Source of the DNA: CALIZF01 sp046292445
Lineage (GTDB): Bacteria; Pseudomonadota; Alphaproteobacteria; Rhodobacterales; Rhodobacteraceae
Assembly: GCA_046292445.1 (NCBI GenBank)
Contig: JBKBQT010000002.1
Coordinates: 141,152 to 205,151 of the forward strand
DNA: 64,000 nucleotides
Reading direction: 5' to 3'
The position numbers and the translations under genes are program-made. Positions 16,969-24,483 of this stretch are shown piece after piece. Each line of letters opens with the position of its first letter. Position 1 is the first letter of the stretch. Below the pieces are notes generated by a model. It was not told the DNA's origin. It saw nothing but the letters and a program-made list of their open reading frames with translations, and ran no database searches.

Positions 16969-18228
16969 TCAGCCGCGCCCGTCAATGCCCAGCTTCTGCA
17001 TTTTCTCCCACAGGGTCGAGCGCCCGATCTGCAGGAGCTTTGCGGCCTTGGTCAACGATCCGTCGGCGCGGGAAAGCGCGCCCTGAATATACGCGCGTTC
17101 CGCCGCATCGCGCACATCGCCCAGCGGAGGAAAATCGTCCCCCGTATCGTGGACCGCACCTGGTACGCCCTCGGGAAAGAGATCCGACGGAAGGATCGTG
17201 TCACCTCTGGCCATCGCCATGGCCCGCATCAGCCGCGAGCGGAGTTCGCGCCCGTTGCCGGGCCAGTCGTGTGCACGCACCGCCTGTTCGGCCTGAGGCG
17301 AGATGCCCCGGAACGGGGAGGATCGGCGCGCGTTCATCCCGTCGAACAGGCGCGACATCAGCCAGACGGCATCCTCGGGACGGGACCTGAAGGCCGGGAT
17401 GGTCAGCGTCAGGACAGACAGGTGGAAATAGAGATCCGGCCGCACCCTGTCTTGCGTCAGGTCCGGACCATCGGTCGCTATGACCCTCGGCCCTGCCGCG
17501 CCGGCGCCAGCCCATAGGGTCTCCACAAGACGGACCTGCAGCTCGGACGAGGCCTCGCCGATCCGTTCGATCAGCAGGATCCCCTCACCAGCCCTGGCCA
17601 GGGCCCCCTGTTCAGGCTCGAGAATATGGTGCGCCATCTTCTCGGACTGCAGGCGGGTCAGATCGACAGCGACAAACGGCGCGGCCCGGCGATCCGACAA
17701 GGCATGCAGGCGCTGCGCGACGAGACGTTTGCCGGTGCCGCTCTCACCGAGGATCAGGACCGGCTCAGCGCGGTCAGCGATGCGCGCCAGATCGCTGTCC
17801 AGCGCCGGGGCCCCGGATGAGATGCCGAACCACGGCCCTGTCGTCCGTGTCTCCTGCGGTGCGATGACTTGCGACAAGCGTTCCAGGAACTGGCCCATGT
17901 CGAAGGGCTTCATCAGGTAGTCAGCGGCACCCGAGCGCAGCAGGCGCACCGCCTGATCCGCCACCCCCTGTCCGGTCATGAACAGAAATGGCGGCGGCGC
18001 TCCGTGTTCGCACAGCTTGTTGAACAGGTCTTCGCCTGACCCGTCCGGCAGGTGGATGTCGCAGACGACCGCATCGAACGGCTGGCGGGGCGTTCGCAGC
18101 GCCCCCAGCGCGCGATGAACAGACCTGAGCCAGACGACCCGCGCGCCTTCCAGCTCCAGCCGCTGCAGGACCGAGCTGCCCATGATCTCGTCATCCTCGA
18201 CCAGCGCGATGTGACGCCCTTCAAGCAT
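16969..18228 (-). CDS. Orphan NtrC-type response regulator with degenerate AAA+ motifs
   Basis: The 419-residue protein has a receiver domain (acidic pocket EDDE at 11-14, phospho-acceptor Asp57 in VVCDIHLPDG, Lys107), an AAA+ domain with an intact Walker A (GESGTGK, 161-167), and a Fis-type helix-turn-helix at the C-terminus (SLTKAAKLLQIGRSTLWEKM). The sigma-54 contact loop GAFTGA is replaced by GALARA, and the Walker B stretch reads ILLIERIGE rather than the usual LFLDEIGE. It is therefore unlikely to open sigma-54 promoters by the normal mechanism; it may activate sigma-70 RNA polymerase, as described for Rhodobacter capsulatus NtrC. No histidine kinase gene is adjacent. It probably controls the molybdoenzyme operon through the palindromes next to it. 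Confidence 0.88.
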   Translation of the reverse strand: MLEGRHIALVEDDEIMGSSVLQRLELEGARVVWLRSVHRALGALRTPRQPFDAVVCDIHLPDGSGEDLFNKLCEHGAPPPFLFMTGQGVADQAVRLLRSGAADYLMKPFDMGQFLERLSQVIAPQETRTTGPWFGISSGAPALDSDLARIADRAEPVLILGESGTGKRLVAQRLHALSDRRAAPFVAVDLTRLQSEKMAHHILEPEQGALARAGEGILLIERIGEASSELQVRLVETLWAGAGAAGPRVIATDGPDLTQDRVRPDLYFHLSVLTLTIPAFRSRPEDAVWLMSRLFDGMNARRSSPFRGISPQAEQAVRAHDWPGNGRELRSRLMRAMAMARGDTILPSDLFPEGVPGAVHDTGDDFPPLGDVRDAAERAYIQGALSRADGSLTKAAKLLQIGRSTLWEKMQKLGIDGRG

Positions 18229-18390
18229 GCTGTCCCCTGACTATCGGCCATCCTGCCTGCTCCTCGTTGTGCCCGTCGGCGCCCTGGTGCGACAAGAGGA
18301 TGATGGACGTGGTTCGCAAGCCCGGGACGGTTTCATCCCGCCACTTCGGTCACGGGTATCCCCGGGCGGGCCAGCGAGGTCGGTCTACTG

Positions 18391-18684
18391 ATGCTTCTCG
18401 GCGGCCCGATCAGTGTCAACGATACAGCGGATGATCCGTTTCTGCGGCGAAAGATGGACCGCGCCAGGGCGCGGCGCGCCGCCGGAAAGCCGACAATCGG
18501 CATCTGTCCCGGCGCCCGGATCCTCTTGCGCGCCGTGGGGGGCTTGGCCAAAGCCGGCGCGAAGAAGGAAATCGGCTCGGCGCCCGTCGACCTCAACGAT
18601 GCCGGACGCGCCAGCGCGCGCGCCGAACTCGACGGCATCTGGTCGGCGACGAGCAGGGCGCACGCGCCGTCACGGCGGGCCTGA
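18391..18684 (+). pseudogene. Class I glutamine amidotransferase fragment
   Basis: The translation reads LLGGPISVNDTADDPFLRRK, then AAGKPTIGICPGARILLRAV and KKEIGSAPVDLNDAG. This is the middle of a GuaA-like class I glutamine amidotransferase, with the nucleophile Cys in GICPGARI (usually GICLGAQ). The N-terminal beta strand and the C-terminal His-Glu half are missing, and homology fades into unrelated sequence after about 18620. With fewer than 100 residues it cannot be functional. The 18685-18888 stretch after it shows nothing I recognise. Confidence 0.7.
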
Positions 18685-18888
18685 AGAGGCGCTGCATGCC
18701 TGCGTCCCGCTTGCAGAGCACGATTCGTCAACCTTCGTTCAGACGGGGTGGTGCCATAGGTGACGTTCAGCCTCCCCGCCTTGAAGCAACTGTCCGGCCA
18801 ACGTCGGATTGGCGCCGGAGATTGCGTTCATGACCGGGGCGCCGCCCGGCCGCAAGCGGCCCGCGGCGGCGCCCGCCCTAGGGCCGCG

Positions 18889-19398
18889 TCAGCCGGCCTT
18901 GACCTCGATATGCTTCACCTTCGCCTGCGCCTCGGGTGTTTGCGGCAGGCGGACGGTCAGCACGCCGTTCCTGAAGCTTGCCTCGGCCTTGGAGCCGTCG
19001 GTGCCGGGCGGCAGCGGGATGGTGCGCCAGATCGCGCCGTAGCTGCGCTCGGACAGGTAATAGCCCTTCTTCTCTTCCTGCCGCTCGATCTTCTTCTCGC
19101 CCTTCACGGTCAGCATGTCGTCGGTGACGGTGACCTCGACATCCTCCATTGCCATGCCGGGCAGCTCGATGGAAATTTCCACCGCACTGTCGGTCTGCAC
19201 CACGTCCGACTTCGCCTCGCCATGCCCCCAGGGCCAGTCGATCTCGCCGAGGCCCCTGCCGAAGCGGTTCCAGAACCCTTCGAAGACCTGGTTCATCTCG
19301 CGTTGCAGGGTGGCGATGGGGTTGTCCTGCGGCTGGTCGCCGCGCGCGGCGTCATCCTTGCGCGCCCAGGGGATCAGATCCTTGATCTTCATGTCCAT
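18889..19398 (-). CDS. Hsp20/alpha-crystallin small heat-shock protein (third of three)
   Basis: This 169-residue protein has an alpha-crystallin domain from about residue 60 (VVQTDSAVEISIELPGMAME, GAIWRTIPLPPGTD, ASFRNGVLTVRLPQ) ending in the hydrophobic tail KVKHIEVKAG. The N-terminal 55 residues are Trp-rich (FEGFWNRFGRGLGEIDWPW), which is typical of the subfamily found in heat-resistance islands. It starts at ATG 19398 behind GGAGAAT, 20 bp after the previous hsp20 gene. It acts as an ATP-independent holdase in the cytoplasm. All three hsp20 genes probably share one transcript. Confidence 0.92.
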   Translation of the reverse strand: MDMKIKDLIPWARKDDAARGDQPQDNPIATLQREMNQVFEGFWNRFGRGLGEIDWPWGHGEAKSDVVQTDSAVEISIELPGMAMEDVEVTVTDDMLTVKGEKKIERQEEKKGYYLSERSYGAIWRTIPLPPGTDGSKAEASFRNGVLTVRLPQTPEAQAKVKHIEVKAG

Positions 19399-19418
19399 TC
19401 TCCTTTTCGCGGTTCGGT

Positions 19419-19820
19419 TCAGGCGGCCCTGACCTTGATGCTCCGGGGCTGGGTTGCGGTGCTGCGCGGCAGGCGCAGGGTCAGCACGCCGTTCTTCATC
19501 TCGGCTTCGATCCGATCGGCGTCGAAATCGTCCGACAGGGTGAAGGCGCGTTCATAATCACCCGCCTCGTATTCTGCATGCACGAGGCGCAACCTGTCGG
19601 GCACGGTCACGCCCGAGCGCGCGCGGATGGTCAGGACGCGTTTCTCCAGCGCCACGTCCACATGGTCGGCCGCGACGCCGGGCAGTTCGATCATCAGCAG
19701 CACCCCGTCCTTCGTCTCGACGATATCGGTCAGCGGCCGCCAGAGCGGACGGTTGCGAGTGGTCTCGGCACTGGCTTCGGCCGGGGTCTGTTCGGGGGCC
19801 TTGGTCACTTCGGTGCTCAT
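19419..19820 (-). CDS. Hsp20/alpha-crystallin small heat-shock protein (second of three)
   Basis: The protein has 133 residues. An acidic, disordered N-terminus (EVTKAPEQTPAEASAETT) precedes the alpha-crystallin domain (DIVETKDGVLLMIELPGVAA, ERAFTLSDDFDADRIEAEMK, NGVLTLRLP). The short size and early start of the domain resemble the subgroup represented by paired alphaproteobacterial Hsp20 proteins. It lies 17 bp after the first hsp20 gene and 20 bp before the third, so it is in the same operon. It probably forms mixed oligomers with its neighbours, which is an inference. Confidence 0.92.
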   Translation of the reverse strand: MSTEVTKAPEQTPAEASAETTRNRPLWRPLTDIVETKDGVLLMIELPGVAADHVDVALEKRVLTIRARSGVTVPDRLRLVHAEYEAGDYERAFTLSDDFDADRIEAEMKNGVLTLRLPRSTATQPRSIKVRAA

Positions 19821-19837
19821 CTCGGGGTTCTCCTCTG

Positions 19838-20260
19838 TCAGGCGGCCTTGATCTCGATGCGGCGGGGCTTGTCCTCGTCCGGGCGGCCCACGGCGATGCG
19901 CAGCACACCATCGGCAAAGCGCGCCTCGACCTTCTCTGGATCGACTCGGAAGGGCAGACGGATCGCACGGGTGAAGCGCCCGAAGGCCCGTTCGCGTCGG
20001 TGCCAGGTGGCGCCTTCCGGCAGGTCCGGCGCCTTGCGTTCGCCCGAAAGCGTCAGGACGTTGTCCTTGACCTGGATGTCGATGTCGGCGGGCTCGACCC
20101 CGGGCAGTTCGGCGGTGATCGCCGCGGCCTCGTCGTTCTGCCAGACATTGAGCGCGGGAAAGGCGCGGGTGCCGCCGAGCGCCATCCGGTCGAGGTCTTG
20201 CGACAGGCGCCGCATCAGCGCGAAAGGATCGGCAGGGTAGAGTGCAGGACTGTAGAGCAT
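19838..20260 (-). CDS. Hsp20/alpha-crystallin small heat-shock protein (first of three)
   Basis: A protein of 140 residues with the Hsp20 signatures FPALNVWQNDEAAAITAELP, SGERKAPDLPEGATWHRRER and FADGVLRIAVGRP. The start is set at ATG 20260 because AGAAGGAGGTGA, an almost perfect complement of the 16S rRNA tail, lies just before it; the open frame upstream is not needed. This strong ribosome-binding site predicts very high translation of the first chaperone. A candidate heat-shock promoter lies about 180 bp upstream. Confidence 0.93.
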   Translation of the reverse strand: MLYSPALYPADPFALMRRLSQDLDRMALGGTRAFPALNVWQNDEAAAITAELPGVEPADIDIQVKDNVLTLSGERKAPDLPEGATWHRRERAFGRFTRAIRLPFRVDPEKVEARFADGVLRIAVGRPDEDKPRRIEIKAA

Positions 20261-20438
20261 GGTCACCTCCTTCTGAATGGCCCTGCGGCGCACACGAAGG
20301 ACGGGCCAGGGCGCCAAGGGCGGCACCCTTCTCTTGAGTTAGACGTCACCTTGCGGGGCCCGAATGGCACCCCCGGTGGCTTGCCGTCCTGGCCAAACCC
20401 GTCGTCTTGCGTGAACCCCGTTCGGGCGTTCCCTAGTC

Positions 20439-20467
20439 ATAAAAGAAGCGGCAACGGCGAATTCAAG
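20439..20467 (-). promoter_or_regulatory. Candidate sigma-32 (RpoH) promoter of the hsp20 operon
   Basis: On the minus strand CTTG (20467-20464) is followed after 18 bp by CTTTTAT (20445-20439). The alphaproteobacterial RpoH pattern is CTTG, 17-18 bp, CYTATNT, so one position of the -10 box is off. The surrounding 20261-20548 stretch is otherwise without a gene and is more AT-rich than its neighbours. Confidence 0.4.
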
Positions 20468-20548
20468 AGGGGCAGAATCCCAAAATTCCAATTCGTTTTC
20501 ATATGGTTGCGGAAAACGGCGGCGGCCTGCGCCACCGCCGTTGATCCT

Positions 20549-20884
20549 TCATGCGCCGGGTTTCGCATCCTCGGCCGCAGGCAGGCTTTCCGCCGGCGCC
20601 GTCGCCGTCACCGGTTCGATCCGCACCTGTTCGGCCCCGGCGTCCCAGCCGATCCGCACCCGGTCGCCCTGCGCCACCTCGCCGCCCAGCATGGCGCGGG
20701 CAAGGCGCGTCTCGACAAGGCTGCGGATCTGGCGCTTGAGCTCGCGCGCCCCGTATTCGGGGCGGAAGCCTTCGGCGGCCAGCATGTCGATCAGGCTGTC
20801 GTCGAAGGCGATCTCCACGCCTTGCGCGGCCGCAGTCCGCCGCACCCGGTCGAGTTGCAGCAGCACGATCTGGCGGATCGCCGA
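20549..20884 (-). pseudogene. Clp/Hsp100 ATPase, C-terminal fragment
   Basis: The translation from about 20884 reads AIRQIVLLQLDRVRRTAAAQ, then GFRPEYGARELKRQIRSLVE and MLGGEVAQGDRVRIGWDAG, ending at a stop codon at 20549. This is the small C-terminal subdomain of the second AAA module of a Clp disaggregase, closest in style to ClpC/ClpG (ClpK). Everything N-terminal, including both Walker motifs, is missing and replaced by a piece of a recombinase gene. The fragment lies directly upstream of, and in the same direction as, three hsp20 genes, the arrangement of transmissible heat-resistance loci. Confidence 0.82.
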
Positions 20885-20891
20885 CGGAGGC

Positions 20892-21107
20892 GCGGTGGCT
20901 GAGCATGCGGTAGCCGGATTTATTGTCAATCCGGTTGCCGCGCGGCGTCCGCAGGCCGCGCGTGCCGACTAACCGCGCCAGTCCCGTGCAGGACCCGATC
21001 CCGAGAACGCGGTCGAACATCCAGCGAACCTGCTCAGCGTGCTCTTCGTCGACCGCCAGCTTCCGGTTCTCGGCGCGGTAACCGTATGGTGGCAACCCCT
21101 GCGGACG
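20892..21107 (-). pseudogene. Serine recombinase, internal fragment
   Basis: The minus strand reads PPYGYRAENRKLAVDEEHAE, then QVRWMFDRVLGIGSCTGLAR and TPRGNRIDNKSGYRMLSHR. This is the recombinase domain that follows the catalytic domain in large serine recombinases. The catalytic N-terminus and the zinc-ribbon C-terminus are both absent. It is joined at one end to the Clp fragment and at the other to a SecD-like piece. Confidence 0.75.
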
Positions 21108-21119
21108 CGGCTCGGCGCG

Positions 21120-21191
21120 ATCGTCGCGGTCCACGGCGAGCCGCAGATGCACGCCGCCCTGAAGGTCGAGGCCCAACGAGACGGTCTGGCT
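21120..21191 (-). pseudogene. SecD-like fragment
   Basis: About 24 residues, SQTVSLGLDLQGGVHLRLAV and VDRDD, match the first conserved block of the protein-export subunit SecD (LGLDLQGG...). Nothing else of secD is present. It is fused in frame to the recombinase fragment, evidently by illegitimate recombination. Confidence 0.55.
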
Positions 21192-21214
21192 GATCGCACA
21201 AGCGCCATCACAAC

Positions 21215-21274
21215 AAGAAGCCGCGCGATGATCTCGCCCGGCTGTCGCGCCTTGCGCGTTCGCGTGCGGGTCAC
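21215..21274 (-). pseudogene. IS3-type transposase OrfA, N-terminal scrap
   Basis: Some 15-20 residues (RKARQPGEIIARLL) resemble the start of IS3-family OrfA proteins of the group that begins with PEEIVAKLR. It touches the end of the antiporter gene. It is too short to be sure. Confidence 0.35.
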
Positions 21275-22191
21275 CCCTGGGCGGCCCAGACATAGGCGGC
21301 ATAGCCCGCCAGCATCGCCACGCCGATCCCGCGCCCGATCACCGGGCGGGTCAGCAGCAACGCGGTCAGGACAAGCGAGACGGCGATCATGACGGGCAGA
21401 TCGAAGGTCAGGAACCGCGACGCCACCGGGATCGGGGCGATCAGCGCGGTCACACCCAGGATGCCCAGCACGTTGAAGATGTTCGAGCCCACGATGTTGC
21501 CGATGGCGATCTCGGACTGGCGGCGGAAGGCGGCGATCAGCGATGTCGCCAGTTCCGGCAGCGATGTGCCGACGGCGACGATGGTCAGGCCGATGAACGC
21601 CTCCGAAATCCCGAAGCCGCGCGCGATATTGACCGCGCCATCAACAAGGAAACGAGCGCCCAGCATGAGGGCGACAAGGCCGCCGATGACCCACAGGCCC
21701 GACACCAGTGCCGAGGCCGGAGCAGGCACGCCGACCTCCTCGGTCGCCGCGTCGCCGGGCTGGCGGTAGGCCCAGACCAGGTATGCGGCCAGCCCGGCCA
21801 CCAGGACCAAGCCCGACAGCCGCCCCATCTGCCCCATGGCGAAGACCGGCAGCAGAACCAGCGCCGCAGCCATCATCACGGCAGTGTCGCGGCGCAGCGT
21901 CGCCCCCATGACCTTGATCGGCCAGACCAGCGCCGACAGGCCGATGATCAGCAGGATGTTGGCGATGTTCGAGCCCACGATGTTGCCGAGCGCGATGTCG
22001 GGCACGCCGCGCCAGGCCGCATCGACCGACACCAGCAGTTCGGGCGTCGAGGTGCCGAAGCCAACGACCGTGAGGCCGATCAGCAGCGGCGGGATCGCCA
22101 TGCGCCGGGCAATGCCCACACTGCCGCGCACCAGCGCCTCGCCGCCAAAGAACAAACCGATCAATCCGACAATCAGATAAAAATAGTCCAC
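21271..22191 (-). CDS. Calcium/sodium antiporter (CaCA family, YrbG-like)
   Basis: This 306-residue membrane protein has the two inverted alpha repeats of the CaCA superfamily: VVGFGTSTPELLVSV with GNIVGSNIANILLIIG in the first half, and IVAVGTSLPELATSLIAAFR with GNIVGSNIFNVLGILG in the second. About ten membrane segments are visible. Such proteins exchange cytosolic calcium (or another divalent ion) for sodium or protons at the inner membrane. The gene is intact although fragments of mobile genes lie on both sides. The 3' end meets the IS3/SecD/recombinase debris, and 195 bp with no recognised feature separate its start from the IS5 remnant. Confidence 0.92.
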   Translation of the reverse strand: MDYFYLIVGLIGLFFGGEALVRGSVGIARRMAIPPLLIGLTVVGFGTSTPELLVSVDAAWRGVPDIALGNIVGSNIANILLIIGLSALVWPIKVMGATLRRDTAVMMAAALVLLPVFAMGQMGRLSGLVLVAGLAAYLVWAYRQPGDAATEEVGVPAPASALVSGLWVIGGLVALMLGARFLVDGAVNIARGFGISEAFIGLTIVAVGTSLPELATSLIAAFRRQSEIAIGNIVGSNIFNVLGILGVTALIAPIPVASRFLTFDLPVMIAVSLVLTALLLTRPVIGRGIGVAMLAGYAAYVWAAQG

Positions 22192-22386
22192 CGCAACCGC
22201 CCTTCGCCAGGCAATTGATACGCCCCTATGGCAGACTTGCGTATTGGAAGGGTCGGCTACAAGATGCTGTTGAAATTAACAGGTCGCTGAAATAGAACAC
22301 GCGCGGGCATGCTGTCCCGTCCGCAGGCCGCATTGACTGACGGTCAACCTCGCGATGCGCGAGGATCGCTGCCATCACCTTTCGCT

Positions 22387-22747
22387 ACACGTCCGTCATC
22401 AGCAGCCGGTCCCGGTTCTTGGTGAACACGGTCGGAACCCAGACCGGATCGTCGATCCCAAGGCCGACAAACCAGCGGAACATCAGGTTGTAATGCTTCT
22501 GCTCCATCACCTGACGTTCGGAGCGGATCGAGAACAGGATTTGCAGAAGGCTCGCCCGGATCCGCCGCTCGTGCGGAATCGAGGGGCGGCCAACATCGCT
22601 CTAGAGCGCCTCGAATTCCGCATCGAGACTGCCCGTCGCGTCGTTGACCACCTGTCTGATCTTGCGCAGTGGATGCTGCGCGCGGATGCGCTCTTCAAGA
22701 TCGGCGTAGCCGAACAGCGACCCGCTCGTCATGTCCACACCCCGCAT
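22387..22747 (-). pseudogene. IS5-type transposase N-terminal fragment with nonsense codon
   Basis: From ATG 22747 the frame reads SGSLFGYADLEERIRAQHPL, then RKIRQVVNDATGSLDAEFEA, an in-frame TAG (22603-22601, codon 49, where relatives have Tyr), and continues SDVGRPSIPHERRIRASLLQ, RQVMEQKHYNLMFRWFVGLG and TVFTKNRDRLL. Homology stops near 22387. This is the N-terminal quarter of an IS5/IS4-group transposase. The catalytic residues, which lie further downstream, are lost. Confidence 0.85.
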
Positions 22748-23004
22748 GGATCACCCCCGCCGTTTCCGTGCCTTTAGGTGAATCATGTTCCCAAACCGCC
22801 GTTGAGGCGGGACCATTTCAGCGGCCTGCTGGTCCTGCAGCGGACCGTTGACAAGGCGCGTGCGATTACCCATAAGCGCGCATCCCGGACGCGGGCAGCG
22901 TGGCGGGACGGAATCATGACGCCCTGAAGGGCGCGCTGTCCATGGGCAGACCAACGCCGGGCAACCGGGGCCTCGGGACGCGGAGCAAAGACAGGAGACG
23001 ACCG

Positions 23005-23397
23005 ATGTTCGCGGTCATCAAGACGGGCGGCAAGCAATACACCGTTCGGGCGGGCGACGTCCTGCGGGTGGAAAAGCTCGACGCCGCTGCCGGCGATGCG
23101 ATCCAGTTCAATGACGTGCTGATGCTCGGCGGCGAGACGCCGGTGATCGGCGTGCCCTTCGTCGCCGGTGCGGCGGTGCAGGCCAGCGTGATCGACCAGA
23201 TCAAGGGCGAGAAGACGATCCATTTCGTCAAGCGCCGCCGCAAGCACAGCTCGCAGCGCACCAAGGGCCATCGGCAGCATCTGACGCTCGTCCGCGTGAC
23301 CGAGATCATTGCATCGGGCGCCGAGGCGACCGGGGTTGCCCCGGCGATCGGCACCGCCCACGCGCGGCGCGCCGCGCACGAAACCGCAACCGCGTAA
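23005..23397 (+). CDS. rplU: 50S ribosomal protein L21
   Basis: This 130-residue protein starts MFAVIKTGGKQYTVRAGDVL and contains the L21 signature KGEKTIHFVKRRRKHSSQRT and KGHRQHLTLVRVTEI. It binds 23S rRNA in the large subunit. The core is followed by an Ala-rich C-terminal tail of about 28 residues, which is longer than in E. coli but usual for this group. GGAGA precedes ATG 23005, and rpmA follows after 13 bp. The 22748-23004 stretch upstream should hold its promoter; a short GCCCT-GA-AGGGC hairpin lies there, but no clear -35/-10 pair was seen. Confidence 0.97.
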   Translation: MFAVIKTGGKQYTVRAGDVLRVEKLDAAAGDAIQFNDVLMLGGETPVIGVPFVAGAAVQASVIDQIKGEKTIHFVKRRRKHSSQRTKGHRQHLTLVRVTEIIASGAEATGVAPAIGTAHARRAAHETATA

Positions 23398-23410
23398 AGG
23401 GGGACCGGAC

Positions 23411-23680
<270 letters not shown>

Positions 23681-23707
23681 GCCGAACCTTTACATCCGGG
23701 ATGTAAG

Positions 23708-23737
23708 CGGGGGATCGGCGGAACGGCCGGTCCCCCG
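23708..23737 (+). terminator. Hairpin terminator after rplU-rpmA
   Basis: CGGGGGATCGG and CCGGTCCCCCG form an 11-bp stem with one G-U pair and an 8-base loop, 27 bp after the rpmA stop codon. There is only a weak T-tract after it (ATGCATTTCGG). A perfect 16-bp palindrome, TTACATCCGGATGTAA, lies just before it at 23691-23706. Confidence 0.65.
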
Positions 23738-23850
23738 ATGCATTTCGGGATCACGCTTGCGGGTTTCGCGGTTGCAGGGGGCGACTGCGCATCCCACGTC
23801 GGGATCGGGGCGCAAGCCTGCCGGATCTGCAGCCTCGGGGAGGAGGAAGC

Positions 23851-24393
23851 ATGAAGATCGAAACACCGACCAACGCCCAATCCGTCATCGTGGCCGACCG
23901 CTTCGTGCTGCGCCCGCCGCGCCGGTCGGATGTGGGGCTCATCGCGCATCACACCGGCGACCGCCGCGTGGCAGAGGCGACGCGGACCATCCCCCATCCC
24001 TTGCCGCCCGGGGCAACCGAGGCGTTCATCGCCCGCGCAACGGCACCGGAGCGGACCGAGGACGTCTGGGTGCTCGACGGCTCGGCGCATGGCTCGTCCG
24101 AGGTGCTCGGGGCGATCAGCCTCAAGCGGATGGACCGCGCGCAATCCGAGATCGGCTACTGGATCGCCCCGGCATTCTGGAACACCGGCCTTGCGTCCGA
24201 GGCCGTGCGCGCACTCGTCAACGCCAACCCCGGGCATGACCGCACGCTGTTCGCCGAGGTGTTCCAGGACAACCCGCGCTCGGCCCGGGTGCTGACCAAT
24301 GCGGGCTTCGAGTATCTGGGCGATGCCGAGACGTTTTCGGTCGCGCGCGGCGCGCGGGTGCCGACCTGGACCTACACCCGCAAGCTGCCCTGA
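23851..24393 (+). CDS. GNAT family N-acetyltransferase, RimJ/RimL-like
   Basis: This 180-residue protein has the GNAT layout: VADRFVLRPPRRSDVGLIAH at the N-terminus, EIGYWIAPAFWNTGLASEAV as the acetyl-CoA binding region and NPRSARVLTNAGFEYLGD near the C-terminus, as in RimJ/RimL enzymes that acetylate protein or small-molecule amines. A strong GGGGAGGAGGAA site precedes ATG 23851. The position between rpmA and obgE is conserved in the Rhodobacter group. The substrate is not known. Confidence 0.9.
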   Translation: MKIETPTNAQSVIVADRFVLRPPRRSDVGLIAHHTGDRRVAEATRTIPHPLPPGATEAFIARATAPERTEDVWVLDGSAHGSSEVLGAISLKRMDRAQSEIGYWIAPAFWNTGLASEAVRALVNANPGHDRTLFAEVFQDNPRSARVLTNAGFEYLGDAETFSVARGARVPTWTYTRKLP

Positions 24394-24483
24394 CCGCCGC
24401 GCGGGCGGCATTGGCATGAACCGGCGCTTGAACCCGGCGCCCCGCGGGTCTATCGCGGAGGCTGCCCAAGTGCGGACGCCGCC

